A stretch of DNA of 64,000 bases from Candidatus Bathyarchaeota archaeon (GTDB lineage Archaea > Thermoproteota > Bathyarchaeia > Bathyarchaeales > Bathycorpusculaceae). Numbering within the stretch: the first letter of the stretch is position 1; each line of letters opens with the position of its first letter. The stretch spans positions 186,001 through 250,000 of the forward strand of contig JAOZHW010000005.1 of NCBI GenBank assembly GCA_026014685.1. Direction: 5' to 3'. Under the pieces are notes generated by a model that was given only the letters and a program-made list of their open reading frames with translations, searched no databases and was not told the origin of the DNA. The position numbers were made by a program, and so were the translations under genes. This document shows, one piece after another, positions 14,739 to 22,919 of the stretch.

Positions 14739-15632
14739 TTACTTTTTCAGAATAACTTGGTTTTCAAGCCCAATCTTTTTTACTTCAACTATCTCAAGTT
14801 TCTCAAGCCGCTTGATTAACCGCCAAAGACTTGTTCGTGGTATTTCTGGGAAACGTTCGCGTATCTCAGCCTCAAAAGCTTTGCCTTCTTTTTCAGCTAA
14901 GAATTCGAGAACCGCACGATCTTCTTTCATTAAATGTGGATTATCGTTCAATGCTTTCTTGATGTTGGGTTTTCTTTTTCTTTTAAGCAGCAATAGAGCT
15001 ACAACGATGGCTATAATCAAACCTGCAGCAACTACGACAACATACTCTAACGGAATCATGCCCACTGGTTGAGAAGAATCCGTTGGATCTAAACTATCTT
15101 CCCCTCCCGCTATCAACTGTAAAATATAACTTATTTCCCATTGACCCGAACCCAAACATAAAGACAGTTGATTGCCTGCCGTATTTATTGCGGTTGGCGT
15201 ACTGCTCATGTAGATGATGGTTGAATTCAAGGGAAAAGTCACGTTGACGCTGTAAGGACTGCTTAGAAGCAGTGTCCATATTTCGTTTTGTTTGTTTGTG
15301 AGCGTGTTAGTGTCATATTCTATTGATAGTTGGGTAGCACCCAAAGAGTAAACGACTAAGTTAGTGCCTAAAAGTTGATAATCAACGGCCAACTGGTCAG
15401 CGTCAAGAACAACCATGTTTTCCACGTCATCAGATAGCAAAGTTACCGTTGCTTGGGGCGAAAACTCATCCACCACAACCATCTGCTCTACATGCACTAA
15501 ACCATCACGGTAAACCCTAAGATTCGTTGAAGAAACACTAACAGTTGATTGAACCGCTGCACAGTAAACCAGCAACATTGCTAGCAACACAACAACCACT
15601 ATAACTGCTAGTCGCCAACCGTGTTGTCTCAT
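14739..15632 (-). CDS. Membrane-anchored winged-helix protein with extracytoplasmic domain, candidate regulator
   Basis: Of 297 residues, a first membrane helix lies at about 8-27, an extracytoplasmic beta-rich domain of about 150 residues follows (QSTVSVSSTNLRVYRDGLVHVEQ onward), and a second helix (VVVVAAGLIIAIVVALLLL) is at about 195-215. A basic cytoplasmic stretch then leads to a winged helix at about 230-297 (DRAVLEFLAEKEGKAFEAEI, RTSLWRLIKRLEKLEIVEVKKI). This layout is known in archaea as membrane proteins with a C-terminal helix-turn-helix. It would couple an outside signal to DNA binding. It lies between genes that share a palindromic operator, which makes it the obvious candidate regulator (inference). 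Confidence 0.78.
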   Translation of the reverse strand: MRQHGWRLAVIVVVVLLAMLLVYCAAVQSTVSVSSTNLRVYRDGLVHVEQMVVVDEFSPQATVTLLSDDVENMVVLDADQLAVDYQLLGTNLVVYSLGATQLSIEYDTNTLTNKQNEIWTLLLSSPYSVNVTFPLNSTIIYMSSTPTAINTAGNQLSLCLGSGQWEISYILQLIAGGEDSLDPTDSSQPVGMIPLEYVVVVAAGLIIAIVVALLLLKRKRKPNIKKALNDNPHLMKEDRAVLEFLAEKEGKAFEAEIRERFPEIPRTSLWRLIKRLEKLEIVEVKKIGLENQVILKK

Positions 15633-15772
15633 GCAGGGTCACGATAATGTCAACCATAGCCAAAATAAGTTTTGTGCACCTACTTTCCCTGCAATCTTAC
15701 ATTAATTCATAAAAAGCTGTCTGAATCAAAGATTTTAGCTATTCTCATTGAAAAAAGCTCTGATTCGGGCTT

Positions 15773-15799
15773 GAAACGCTCGTTTCACAGTGTACCTTA
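15773..15799 (+). promoter_or_regulatory. Palindromic operator plus TATA box, copy 3
   Basis: GAAACGCTCGTTTC (15773-15786) is a perfect inverted repeat of GAAAC. Eight bases later comes CCTTA (15795-15799), before the gene starting at 15838. It also lies in the shared region upstream of the divergent winged-helix gene. Confidence 0.65.
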
Positions 15800-15837
15800 T
15801 GTCAGGCATCGTAATATTCAATTGCGGTGACAAAACC

Positions 15838-16689
15838 ATGAAAAACCAGAAAAACAACCTAAACAAAGTCAGCCCGCTGCTAATCATACTATTAGTCGCC
15901 GCCTTCATAGCACCTCTCGCTACCACGCTGGCAAGCAACGGAAACGGGTCAAGCCAAGGAGAACAAACAGGCACCACAAACAACAGCACATCCAGCGCTA
16001 ACTTGGAGTCTAATCAAGCGGCTAACGCCTCTACATCAAAACTAAACACAGTTGACATCGTCAAACAATACAACAAAACAAACGTTACACCCAAAAATCA
16101 AACCGAACAGGTCAGAGCGCGTGAACAAACCATGTTTCAGTACCGAAACATGACGATGGTTATGAATTGCACTCAAAACTGTACCGTGACCTTCACAACT
16201 GACGAGGAAGTAACCCCGAAACTTTTCGGTTTAACAGTGGACTCAAACCAAACTATGACTTTAGCCATGAACTTAACTAAATCACCCCTTAACGGAGCAA
16301 TGGTAAACGAAAGATGCCTCAACTTTTATTTAGGCATAGAACCACACGCTACTTTGGAGCTTCAAGCCCAAATACGTCTTTACATAAACCAAACCGAACT
16401 CAACCAAAGCATGAACAGAGAAGTTAACACTTCAAGATTAACTTGGATGTACTGGAACCAAACTAGAGCACAATGGACCGCGGTTGAAAGTTATATGGAC
16501 CAAAACGGATACTTGGTGTGCAACACGGATCATTTCTCAACTTGGACTGTGGCTGAAGAAGCACCTGAAGAACCGGCACCACTGGTGACTCAAAACAGCG
16601 TCTTCCAAGTGGAATACATAGCAATTGCGATAATCGTAGTTCTCGGCGTTATTGCAGTGAGCATATTCGTCTATAGACAGCGAAAATAG
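15838..16689 (+). CDS. Exported, sequon-rich protein with C-terminal membrane anchor, 283 aa
   Basis: ATG at 15838 with GGTGA upstream gives a signal peptide (LLIILLVAAFIAPLATTLAS). An in-frame ATG further upstream would overlap the promoter. The ectodomain is rich in N-x-S/T sequons (over ten, for example NNSTS, NKTN, NMTM, NCTQNCT, NQTE). Cys pairs (NCTQNC, ERC, LVC) could form disulfides. A membrane helix at the C-terminus (YIAIAIIVVLGVIAVSIFVY) is followed by RQRK, a typical type I surface-protein anchor. Function unknown; the segment HFSTWTVAEE resembles the end of a domain seen in S-layer-like proteins. Confidence 0.75.
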   Translation: MKNQKNNLNKVSPLLIILLVAAFIAPLATTLASNGNGSSQGEQTGTTNNSTSSANLESNQAANASTSKLNTVDIVKQYNKTNVTPKNQTEQVRAREQTMFQYRNMTMVMNCTQNCTVTFTTDEEVTPKLFGLTVDSNQTMTLAMNLTKSPLNGAMVNERCLNFYLGIEPHATLELQAQIRLYINQTELNQSMNREVNTSRLTWMYWNQTRAQWTAVESYMDQNGYLVCNTDHFSTWTVAEEAPEEPAPLVTQNSVFQVEYIAIAIIVVLGVIAVSIFVYRQRK

Positions 16690-16796
16690 GCCCCTTATTC
16701 TCTTTTTATTTATTGTAAACGTCAATTTTTATGAGCTACCTGATTAGCAAACTAAAATAACTTCGTGATTGAACATTACTGTTTAAGCGATCGCAC

Positions 16797-17579
16797 TTGG
16801 TGTCCACTCAAAGGCTCACTTGGCTCAAAAGAAATACGCCTCTTCTAGTCTTTGTAGTGTTCGCGCTGTGCCTATGCATCTATGTGCTGTTTGAGGTGTT
16901 GACTGACACTGTAGTGAAAGGTCTTCCGCTGTCAAATTCACCCATGATCAGCATACTCATAAGCTTCACACGTGACGTAACCCGAACGATTAGTTCTTGG
17001 GGTTACGGCGGACTTTTTGGTTTGATGGTCCTTGAAGCCAGCTCGCTGCCTATCCCCAGCGAAATCATCCTCCCCTTCGCAGGTTACCTTGTTTTTAGAG
17101 GCGACTTCGTTTTTTGGCTAGCTTTGGCGGTAACTACTGTTGCAGCCGTAATTGGCGCCTTAATCGAATACTACATTGGTTTAAAAGGTATCCAAGTCCT
17201 AACCAAATACCGATTACTTGGCAAACTCATGGTTTCTGAGAGTCAACTCAGAGTGGCGGCGGCCTGGTTTAACAAGTATGGGGTTGCAATGGTTTTCTTT
17301 GGGCGTATGATTCCAGTCGTTAGAACCCTCATTTCGTTTCCAGCTGGTGCAGTGAGGATGCCGCTGGTTAAGTTTATTGTATACACGGGTGTGGGCAGTT
17401 TGATTTGGAATGCTCTTCTGATCTATGGCGGTTACTATTTGGGTACAAGATACTCAGAGATTGCGGAGTTATCAGATTACCTGATTATACTCACAGCTGC
17501 AGCTTTGATTTTAGCAGGCGCGGTCATAGTGGCTAAATACTACAAAAGAAGGAATACTGCCGTAGACACAACTGCTTAG
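16797..17579 (+). CDS. DedA family membrane protein
   Basis: This protein of about 260 residues has five to six membrane segments. Family motifs are visible: LEASSLPIPSEIILPFAGYL, FFGRMIPVVRTLISFPAGAVRMP and the following GSLIWNALLIYGGYYLG. DedA/SNARE-associated proteins act as lipid flippases or in proton-coupled membrane homeostasis; a role in polyprenyl-phosphate recycling is known for bacterial relatives. The start is TTG 16797 or GTG 16800; no strong ribosome-binding site. The stop overlaps the convergent DUF362 gene by four bases. Confidence 0.88.
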   Translation: MVSTQRLTWLKRNTPLLVFVVFALCLCIYVLFEVLTDTVVKGLPLSNSPMISILISFTRDVTRTISSWGYGGLFGLMVLEASSLPIPSEIILPFAGYLVFRGDFVFWLALAVTTVAAVIGALIEYYIGLKGIQVLTKYRLLGKLMVSESQLRVAAAWFNKYGVAMVFFGRMIPVVRTLISFPAGAVRMPLVKFIVYTGVGSLIWNALLIYGGYYLGTRYSEIAELSDYLIILTAAALILAGAVIVAKYYKRRNTAVDTTA

Positions 17580-18664
17580 AGCAGGGTTTTGATTTCGGGA
17601 TTCAATTCCCCTTCGACGCCCAACGCCTTTGCCTCACGCACTTGCACCATGCAATCTACCTTTGATGCCTCATTGAACACTTGGTAGTCAACAGACTGCA
17701 GAAAAGCAGCGTCAATAGAGACGGCTGAATCCGCTGCGAAAATACCGACATCTTTTAGGGCAATTTCGCCTGGGTTGGGTAGACAGTCACATCCCTGTAC
17801 TATGTCTTTTGCGAAGCTAATGTAGGACACTTTTTTGGGTTTAAACGTTGAGAGGGCGCCGTATGCTGCTGAAGCGAGTGCTTTGGAAAGGTTTTCTTTG
17901 TCCGTGTAGCGTATGGCGTTCATGGGGCAGTTTTCTATACAGACAGGGCAACGCATGCACTCAGCGGAGGTGTTATGGGCTTTGCCTTCGATTATGTCTG
18001 GGAGGTGTAGAGCGCAGACTTCTTTGCATTTTCCGCAACCCACGCATTTTGAGGTGTCTATCTCTATGCCGACTGTACGATGCTGCCTCAGCTTACCTGC
18101 ACGGGGAGTACAACCCATGCCCAAATTTTTGATGGCGCCGCCGAACCCACTTAATTCATGCCCCTTGCAGTGTGAAACAACGATCATGGCGTCGGCTTGA
18201 ACTATTGCGCCTGAAACCTCGATTTCCTGCAGGATACCTTTGGTTTTGATGAGTTGATAGTTTTCGCTTTTTAGGCCGTCGGCGACGATGAAGGGCGCCA
18301 TGTTGAACCCGTTCATCAGGGCGTTGTTCATGTGGTCATAGGCGTTGTGGCGTTGAGCGATGTAGTAGGTATTTGAGTCTGTTAGAAACGGTTTGCCGCC
18401 GACTTCTTTGACTCGCCGCACGATTTCATGAATAAAAAACGGCTGCACATAGTATGGGTTACCAAGTTCGCCAACGTGAAGTTTAACGGCGACTAAATCG
18501 CCTTTCTCGATACAGCTAAAGGTGTCTGCTTCATCGTAGAGGCGGTTTGCTTCCTCAAGCAAGTTGCGATTGGTATCCCAAGGTAACAAGTGAACAGTCA
18601 AGTGGTCTTTCTCCGAAAGTTTAGCACAATTTATTGGTATAAACTTTGGCTTTGAAGCGAACAA
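17576..18664 (-). CDS. DUF362 protein with two [4Fe-4S] motifs
   Basis: The DUF362 core is visible as AVKLHVGELGNPYYVQP, DSNTYYI, SHCKGHELSGFGGAIKNLGMGCTPRAGK. A ferredoxin insert carries CVGCGKCKEVC and CMRCPVCIENCP, so two cubane clusters are expected. Such proteins are common in anaerobic archaea; their reaction is unknown. An upstream frame stays open to 18727, but its N-terminus lies in the preceding gene and is unlike the family, so TTG at 18664, eight bases past that gene's stop, is preferred. It probably forms an operon with the 83-aa gene. Confidence 0.85.
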   Translation of the reverse strand: MFASKPKFIPINCAKLSEKDHLTVHLLPWDTNRNLLEEANRLYDEADTFSCIEKGDLVAVKLHVGELGNPYYVQPFFIHEIVRRVKEVGGKPFLTDSNTYYIAQRHNAYDHMNNALMNGFNMAPFIVADGLKSENYQLIKTKGILQEIEVSGAIVQADAMIVVSHCKGHELSGFGGAIKNLGMGCTPRAGKLRQHRTVGIEIDTSKCVGCGKCKEVCALHLPDIIEGKAHNTSAECMRCPVCIENCPMNAIRYTDKENLSKALASAAYGALSTFKPKKVSYISFAKDIVQGCDCLPNPGEIALKDVGIFAADSAVSIDAAFLQSVDYQVFNEASKVDCMVQVREAKALGVEGELNPEIKTLL

Positions 18665-18671
18665 ATTTCTT

Positions 18672-18923
18672 TTAGTATTTCTTTCCTTCCGATAATTTAC
18701 GCAGTATTTCAGCTGCATCAGCATCACTATCCGCCAATATACCTATCCAAAGCTCAAACTCTGCCTTAGAAATCTCCTTTTCGATTACACCTTGCTGGTC
18801 AGCCGAGAAATACCGCGAAGGTGCAGTTGAGAAGAGTTTTGTGTAAAAGATTCTATCTGCAATTGTGATCTGCGAGGAGCAACCTGCTTTTTCGCCTGCA
18901 GGGTAATCGATTTGGTAGCCCAT
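18672..18923 (-). CDS. Hypothetical protein, 83 aa
   Basis: The soluble, acidic product starts MGYQIDYPAGEKAGC and contains a helical C-terminus (EFELWIGILADSDADAAEILRKL). ATG 18923 follows AAAGGTCT. No family is recognised. The stop lies eight bases before the preferred start of the DUF362 ferredoxin gene, so the two are likely cotranscribed. Confidence 0.55.
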   Translation of the reverse strand: MGYQIDYPAGEKAGCSSQITIADRIFYTKLFSTAPSRYFSADQQGVIEKEISKAEFELWIGILADSDADAAEILRKLSEGKKY

Positions 18924-18991
18924 AGAGTTAGACCTTTCTATGGGAACGCTGGGTTTCTGTTTACTTAAAATTTTCTCTTACAGTTGACGTT

Positions 18992-20581
18992 TTAGCTATC
19001 AGGTTTTTTTCGCTTGATAAGAATGAAACCTGAAGCGCCGATGATTATGGCAATTGTAATCGCTGCTATAACAGTTAGAAATGGGAAAGGCGCAATGTTG
19101 AAGTAGACGGTTTCTTCGGTAGTGTTACCCAATTGGTCAGTCGCATAGATAGTTATACGGTGTCCGCCGTTACTTAACGCAACTAAGGTTAGGTTGCCAA
19201 CTATAGGAAGAGCAGTTTGCCCATCTAAACTGTAGGCTAAGGTCGCGTTTTCGCTTACGGTAAATTCAAGCAGGATATCAGTTGAATCGTAGGATTGGTT
19301 GGCTGGATTCAGAATAACAATCACAGGGCCTTCAGTGTCGATGGAAAAGTACACACTATTTGAGATACCCATGTTGCCTGCCGAATCATTAGCAAACATA
19401 ACTATGTGGTGTCCACCCTGAGCCAGATTGGACAACCTTGTTTGACCTGTAACAGTTACGTTGGCTTGTCCGTCTATGCTATAACCCATCCATTGTGCGC
19501 CCCTATTTAGTGTAAAGTCTAAAGTCACCCGCTGATAGGTTTTGTTTTCTGGAGACGTTATGGTGATTATGGGTGCTACAGTGCCATAGCCGACTGGTTT
19601 GTACTGCTCATTTGTCTTTAACCATTTTGTTCCATCAAAACCGCCTATCACATATAGAACATCACTGACAACCGCCACACCTAAACGTCCCCGCGCCGTT
19701 GGCATCGATTCAATTTTCACCCAAGAATTGTTAGATAAATGATACATCATCACTTCGGCACTAACAGTTTGAGCGGTTGAGCCACCTATAAAGTAGATCC
19801 CAGCAGGCGCATACGTTCCAGTTGTCGCAGCGGCAGCGCCATAGTTTGTTGTGATTGGAAGCGGCGCCGCTTGAGTCCACTGATCAGTTCGGGGGTCATA
19901 AACCTGATTAGTGTTGACTATTGAGACAATGTCTGTTGAAGTAGCTCGTCTTGAGCCTCCGATGAGGTAGATTTTGTTTTCCAGAACCGCTGAGGCATAA
20001 CCCAAAACTGAAGTGGGAACAGCAGCTTTCTGGCTCCAGGTATCATTTTCTGGGAAGTAGCATTCGTTTACGTCTGTGTCAACAAAGAAGGGACTGGTAC
20101 TGGAGTATTTTTTTCCACCAATTAGAAATATCTCGTTATTTACTACGCTGGCTGATAAATCAGCACGTGGAGTAGGCATAGAGGACTTAGTGGACCAAGT
20201 ATTAGTAACTGGATCATAAACTTCATTGTTTCCAACAAAAACACCGTTTATGCTTCCGCCGATGGCGTAGATTTTGTTGTTATAAACCGCTACGGCTAAT
20301 CCGCTTCTCGGAGTGGGCATAGACATCTTGTTTGTCCATGCATCTGTAAGCGGATTATACTCTTCAACAGTGCCCAGCGGCTGATTGTTCTCGTTTACCC
20401 CTCCGATAACGTAGATTTTCCCCGCCACCACTGCTACCCCGAATTCTCCCCGTGCAGTAGGCATGTCGGTTAGGGTTTTCCAGTTTGAGGTGGTTTCGGT
20501 TGCAGCTTCTGCAGGCGCTACACTTAACGGGGCAATTAAAGCTGAGATTAGCGTGGCAGCGATGAGTAGAAGGGTCCACAC
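18992..20581 (-). CDS. Secreted kelch-repeat surface protein with two Ig-like domains and membrane anchor
   Basis: GTG 20581 gives a hydrophobic signal peptide (residues 1-26, APAEA cleavage region). Six kelch units follow at about 30-340, each with a strand of the type IYVIGG, enough for one six-bladed beta-propeller. Two repeated Ig-like domains come next at about 345-500; they share the pattern ITITSPENKTY/IVILNPANQSY, SIDGQ/SLDGQ and GGHHIVMFANDSAGN/GGHRITIYATDQLGN. A C-terminal helix ends in KRKKPDS. It is probably a cell-surface binding or adhesion protein. The start is uncertain because no ATG exists upstream. Confidence 0.85.
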   Translation of the reverse strand: MWTLLLIAATLISALIAPLSVAPAEAATETTSNWKTLTDMPTARGEFGVAVVAGKIYVIGGVNENNQPLGTVEEYNPLTDAWTNKMSMPTPRSGLAVAVYNNKIYAIGGSINGVFVGNNEVYDPVTNTWSTKSSMPTPRADLSASVVNNEIFLIGGKKYSSTSPFFVDTDVNECYFPENDTWSQKAAVPTSVLGYASAVLENKIYLIGGSRRATSTDIVSIVNTNQVYDPRTDQWTQAAPLPITTNYGAAAATTGTYAPAGIYFIGGSTAQTVSAEVMMYHLSNNSWVKIESMPTARGRLGVAVVSDVLYVIGGFDGTKWLKTNEQYKPVGYGTVAPIITITSPENKTYQRVTLDFTLNRGAQWMGYSIDGQANVTVTGQTRLSNLAQGGHHIVMFANDSAGNMGISNSVYFSIDTEGPVIVILNPANQSYDSTDILLEFTVSENATLAYSLDGQTALPIVGNLTLVALSNGGHRITIYATDQLGNTTEETVYFNIAPFPFLTVIAAITIAIIIGASGFILIKRKKPDS

Positions 20582-20648
20582 AGAGCTGTGTTTGGTTATT
20601 GAAGTACACCCGCATTTGATTTCTGTTAGCTATAGTAGTTGTCAGTTT

Positions 20649-20669
20649 ACCCTTATATGGTTAAAGGGT
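20649..20669 (-). promoter_or_regulatory. Inverted repeat around the TATA box of the kelch gene
   Basis: ACCCTT (20649-20654) and AAGGGT (20664-20669) flank a minus-strand TATA-like CCATATAAGG. A protein bound here would cover the TATA box of the kelch gene. The divergent UspA gene has its own TATA-like CATATATTTT just to the right (near 20676). Confidence 0.4.
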
Positions 20670-20741
20670 TACCGTCATATATTTTGCCCCTAGAAACCTT
20701 TAATGCAGGTATTGAGACATTGATTCTTTGAGGCATTTAGC

Positions 20742-21194
20742 ATGATACGGAATGTTCTAGTGGCAGTAGATGGCTCCGAAAACTCAAAACGCGCCCTCGA
20801 CTTCGCTCTCGACTTCGCAGACAGGTATGGTGCAGCGTTAACTATAGTTAATGTCAGCGAATCCGCAACTGTGGCTGCGGTTCCAGCTGATTTGGCGGCT
20901 TACAGTGGAAACAGCAGCATGGTTGTTGTTGCGAAAGATATGCGCAAGTTTCATGAGGAAATCCTAAAGAACGTCTTAGAACATGCAAATGCAGCAAAAC
21001 CAAAATTATCTGTCACTACCTGTTTGCGAGAGGGTAATCCTGCAGCGGAGATAGTGGCCTTAGCTAAGGATGGGCACTTCGATGTAACGGTGGTGGGTCA
21101 TCGGGGGTCTGGTAAGGTCAAAGAGTTTTTGTTGGGCAGTATAAGCGAGAAAGTGGCGCATTCACTCGATTGCACAGTAATAATCGTCAAGTAA
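20742..21194 (+). CDS. Universal stress protein (UspA family)
   Basis: The 150-residue protein starts MIRNVLVAVDGSENSKRAL and ends with the nucleotide-binding pattern GHRGSGKVKEFLLGSISEKVAHSLDCTVIIVK. It matches the ATP-binding UspA type, like the copy at 6531, but is clearly a diverged paralogue. Cytoplasmic. It is divergent from the kelch gene and followed after 75 bases by malate dehydrogenase in the same direction. Confidence 0.92.
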   Translation: MIRNVLVAVDGSENSKRALDFALDFADRYGAALTIVNVSESATVAAVPADLAAYSGNSSMVVVAKDMRKFHEEILKNVLEHANAAKPKLSVTTCLREGNPAAEIVALAKDGHFDVTVVGHRGSGKVKEFLLGSISEKVAHSLDCTVIIVK

Positions 21195-21269
21195 TCCACA
21201 ATTCCCGTATTATTTGCACAAGTTTGCTCCAACAAACCCTTAAATTCCCTTTTCCCTCTCCTATCGGAT

Positions 21270-22181
21270 ATGATTACAATTATTGGGGCAGGTCGCGTTG
21301 GTAGCGCCGCCGCTTTTGATATTCTTAGGTACCGAATCAGCGATGTCGTCTTAATCGACACTAACGAGAAACTAGCTATGGGTGAAGCATTAGATATGAT
21401 GCAGGCGGCTCCAGCTATCGAATTCGACGGCACCATCCACGGTACTGGAGACTTTCGAGAAATGGCGGGTTCCGAATTGGTGATTGTAACCGCAGGTGTT
21501 GCTCGGAAACCTGACATGAGCCGCATTGACCTTATGAACACAAATGCCCAGATAGTTCGCAGCGTTGTCCGTGAGGTTGCTAAGTATGCTCCTAAAACTA
21601 AGCTAATGCTTGTCACAAACCCAGTGGATGTCATGACCTACTTAAGCTTCAAAGAAACAGGTTTTCCCCGGAGACGCCTTTTTGGCATGGGCAACATCTT
21701 GGATGCCATGCGTTTCCGCACCTACATCGCCAGTGAACTCGGAGTTTCACGGGAAGACACAAGGGCGCTTGTTATGGGGGAGCATGGTGACTCCATGGTA
21801 CCCTTGGTTGAATACGCTTCGGTCTCAGGTATACCAATAACAAAGCTGCTTTCGCCTCAACAAATAGAGAGCATCGTTAGGCGCACAGTCACCTCAGGTG
21901 CAGACGTAATTAAACTCAAAGGCAGCACAGAATTCGCGCCTGGAACAGTGATTGCGGTTACGGCAGATGCCATTTTAACTGGCAGAAACCGCGTGATGAG
22001 CGTTTCCACTTGTTTAGATGGCGAATATGGCCAGTCATGCGTCTCGATAGGTGTTCCTGTGGTCATTGGGAAAGATGGAGTGGATAAAATAATAGAGTTG
22101 GACCTCTCCCCGAACACGAAGGCGCTTTTTGAAAATTCAATAGCTAAAGTGAAAGAGGCAATCGCGGCGTTGAAAACTTAG
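21270..22181 (+). CDS. mdh: Malate dehydrogenase (LDH/MDH family)
   Basis: The 303-residue protein has the NAD Rossmann motif IGAGRVGSA at residues 4-12, adenosine-binding Asp in VVLIDTNE, substrate loop GVARKPDMSRIDL, the TNPVD motif and the catalytic His in GEHGDSMVP. The substrate loop with Arg before KPxMSR is that of malate rather than lactate dehydrogenases. It converts malate and oxaloacetate with NAD(P). Cytoplasmic, expected tetramer. The stop overlaps the convergent small gene by four bases. Exact cofactor preference is not certain, but Asp after the second strand favours NAD. Confidence 0.92.
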   Translation: MITIIGAGRVGSAAAFDILRYRISDVVLIDTNEKLAMGEALDMMQAAPAIEFDGTIHGTGDFREMAGSELVIVTAGVARKPDMSRIDLMNTNAQIVRSVVREVAKYAPKTKLMLVTNPVDVMTYLSFKETGFPRRRLFGMGNILDAMRFRTYIASELGVSREDTRALVMGEHGDSMVPLVEYASVSGIPITKLLSPQQIESIVRRTVTSGADVIKLKGSTEFAPGTVIAVTADAILTGRNRVMSVSTCLDGEYGQSCVSIGVPVVIGKDGVDKIIELDLSPNTKALFENSIAKVKEAIAALKT

Positions 22182-22372
22182 GTTGGCAGGCGTTTTTTGG
22201 CACAGTAAAAGTTGCCGTTTAACCGAACAAACGCGGGGCATTTACCGTGGTCGCAGTGTTCTAGCCATTGGCAGGGGGAGCGGACTTCGTGGACGCGGGG
22301 CATGTAATCACGTGGGTTAATGAGTTCTTGTCGGGGTTCTCTTTTAGAAATCTGCTTTAATACTGCTTCCAT
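22178..22372 (-). CDS. Small Cys-rich protein, 64 aa
   Basis: The product carries CQWLEHCDHGKCP and a later FYCAKK, four Cys plus His, probably a zinc site. ATG 22372 is preferred over an upstream TTG (22387) because a GAGGT ribosome-binding site sits about 10 bases before it. The N-terminal half is basic. No family is recognised. It is convergent with malate dehydrogenase. Confidence 0.55.
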   Translation of the reverse strand: MEAVLKQISKREPRQELINPRDYMPRVHEVRSPCQWLEHCDHGKCPAFVRLNGNFYCAKKRLPT

Positions 22373-22550
22373 CAAAAACAACCTCAAACAATCATGCCTG
22401 AATTGTGTATTGTATTGATTTGTGCTTGTTAATTAAAAAATGTGGCAAACGTTGTACAACAACAAAAACATATAAGCACTAACTCGCCCAAAACGTGAGA
22501 AAAACTTTACACCCAACAACCCCAATAAGAATGCAAAGGAGGTTTAACTG

Positions 22551-22655
22551 TTGGAAAAGAAATGTCAAGTCTGCAAGAAACCCTTCACGACGTTTGATAC
22601 GAAAGTTAAGTACTGCAGTACTGCATGCGCCAAAAAAGCAGGCAAATCCAAATAA
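22551..22655 (+). CDS. Tiny zinc-finger protein, 34 aa
   Basis: TTG 22551 follows a near-perfect ribosome-binding site (AAAGGAGGT), which decides the start. The product has CQVCKK and YCSTACAKKA, a Cys4 arrangement similar to MYM/FCS-type treble-clef fingers, and a basic C-terminus ending GKSK. An AT-rich region with a TATA-like ACATATAAG lies near 22470. Function unknown; the high lysine content would suit nucleic-acid binding. Confidence 0.65.
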   Translation: MEKKCQVCKKPFTTFDTKVKYCSTACAKKAGKSK

Positions 22656-22711
22656 CCCCCATCAGAGGTACTTCTACATTTTTTATTTGTCGCTTCTTCA
22701 AGGGACAACAG

Positions 22712-22894
22712 TTAGAGTGTTGCGTGAACTTTTGCAGCAGCTTTTTCTATCTCTAAGCACACGTCACAGAGGTCTGAGTGTGGTCTATTAAGCCGCTTAA
22801 GCAACACAACCCGCGGGTACATTTTGCAGCTTTTCTGCCAATGCCACCTATCAGGTTCCGCTCCCTTAACGTACTCGCCCATTCCAGTCTCCAA
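22712..22894 (-). CDS. Small Trp/Cys protein, 60 aa
   Basis: The motifs RWHWQKSCKMYP and PHSDLCDVCLEIEK stand out. I have a faint memory of similar short archaeal proteins with WHW-x-C and LCxxC, of unknown role. One Cys plus a CxxC could hold a metal. ATG 22894 or the internal ATG at 22882 may be the start. It ends 57 bases before the zinc-finger gene on the other strand (convergent) and lies just upstream of the histidine kinase stop. Confidence 0.55.
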   Translation of the reverse strand: METGMGEYVKGAEPDRWHWQKSCKMYPRVVLLKRLNRPHSDLCDVCLEIEKAAAKVHATL

Positions 22895-22919
22895 ATTACT
22901 TTAGAAACAGCAGATATTT

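Noticed and set aside
18665-18727. N-terminal extension of the DUF362 ferredoxin gene
   Set aside because: It overlaps the 83-aa gene and is unlike family N-termini, so TTG 18664 was preferred.
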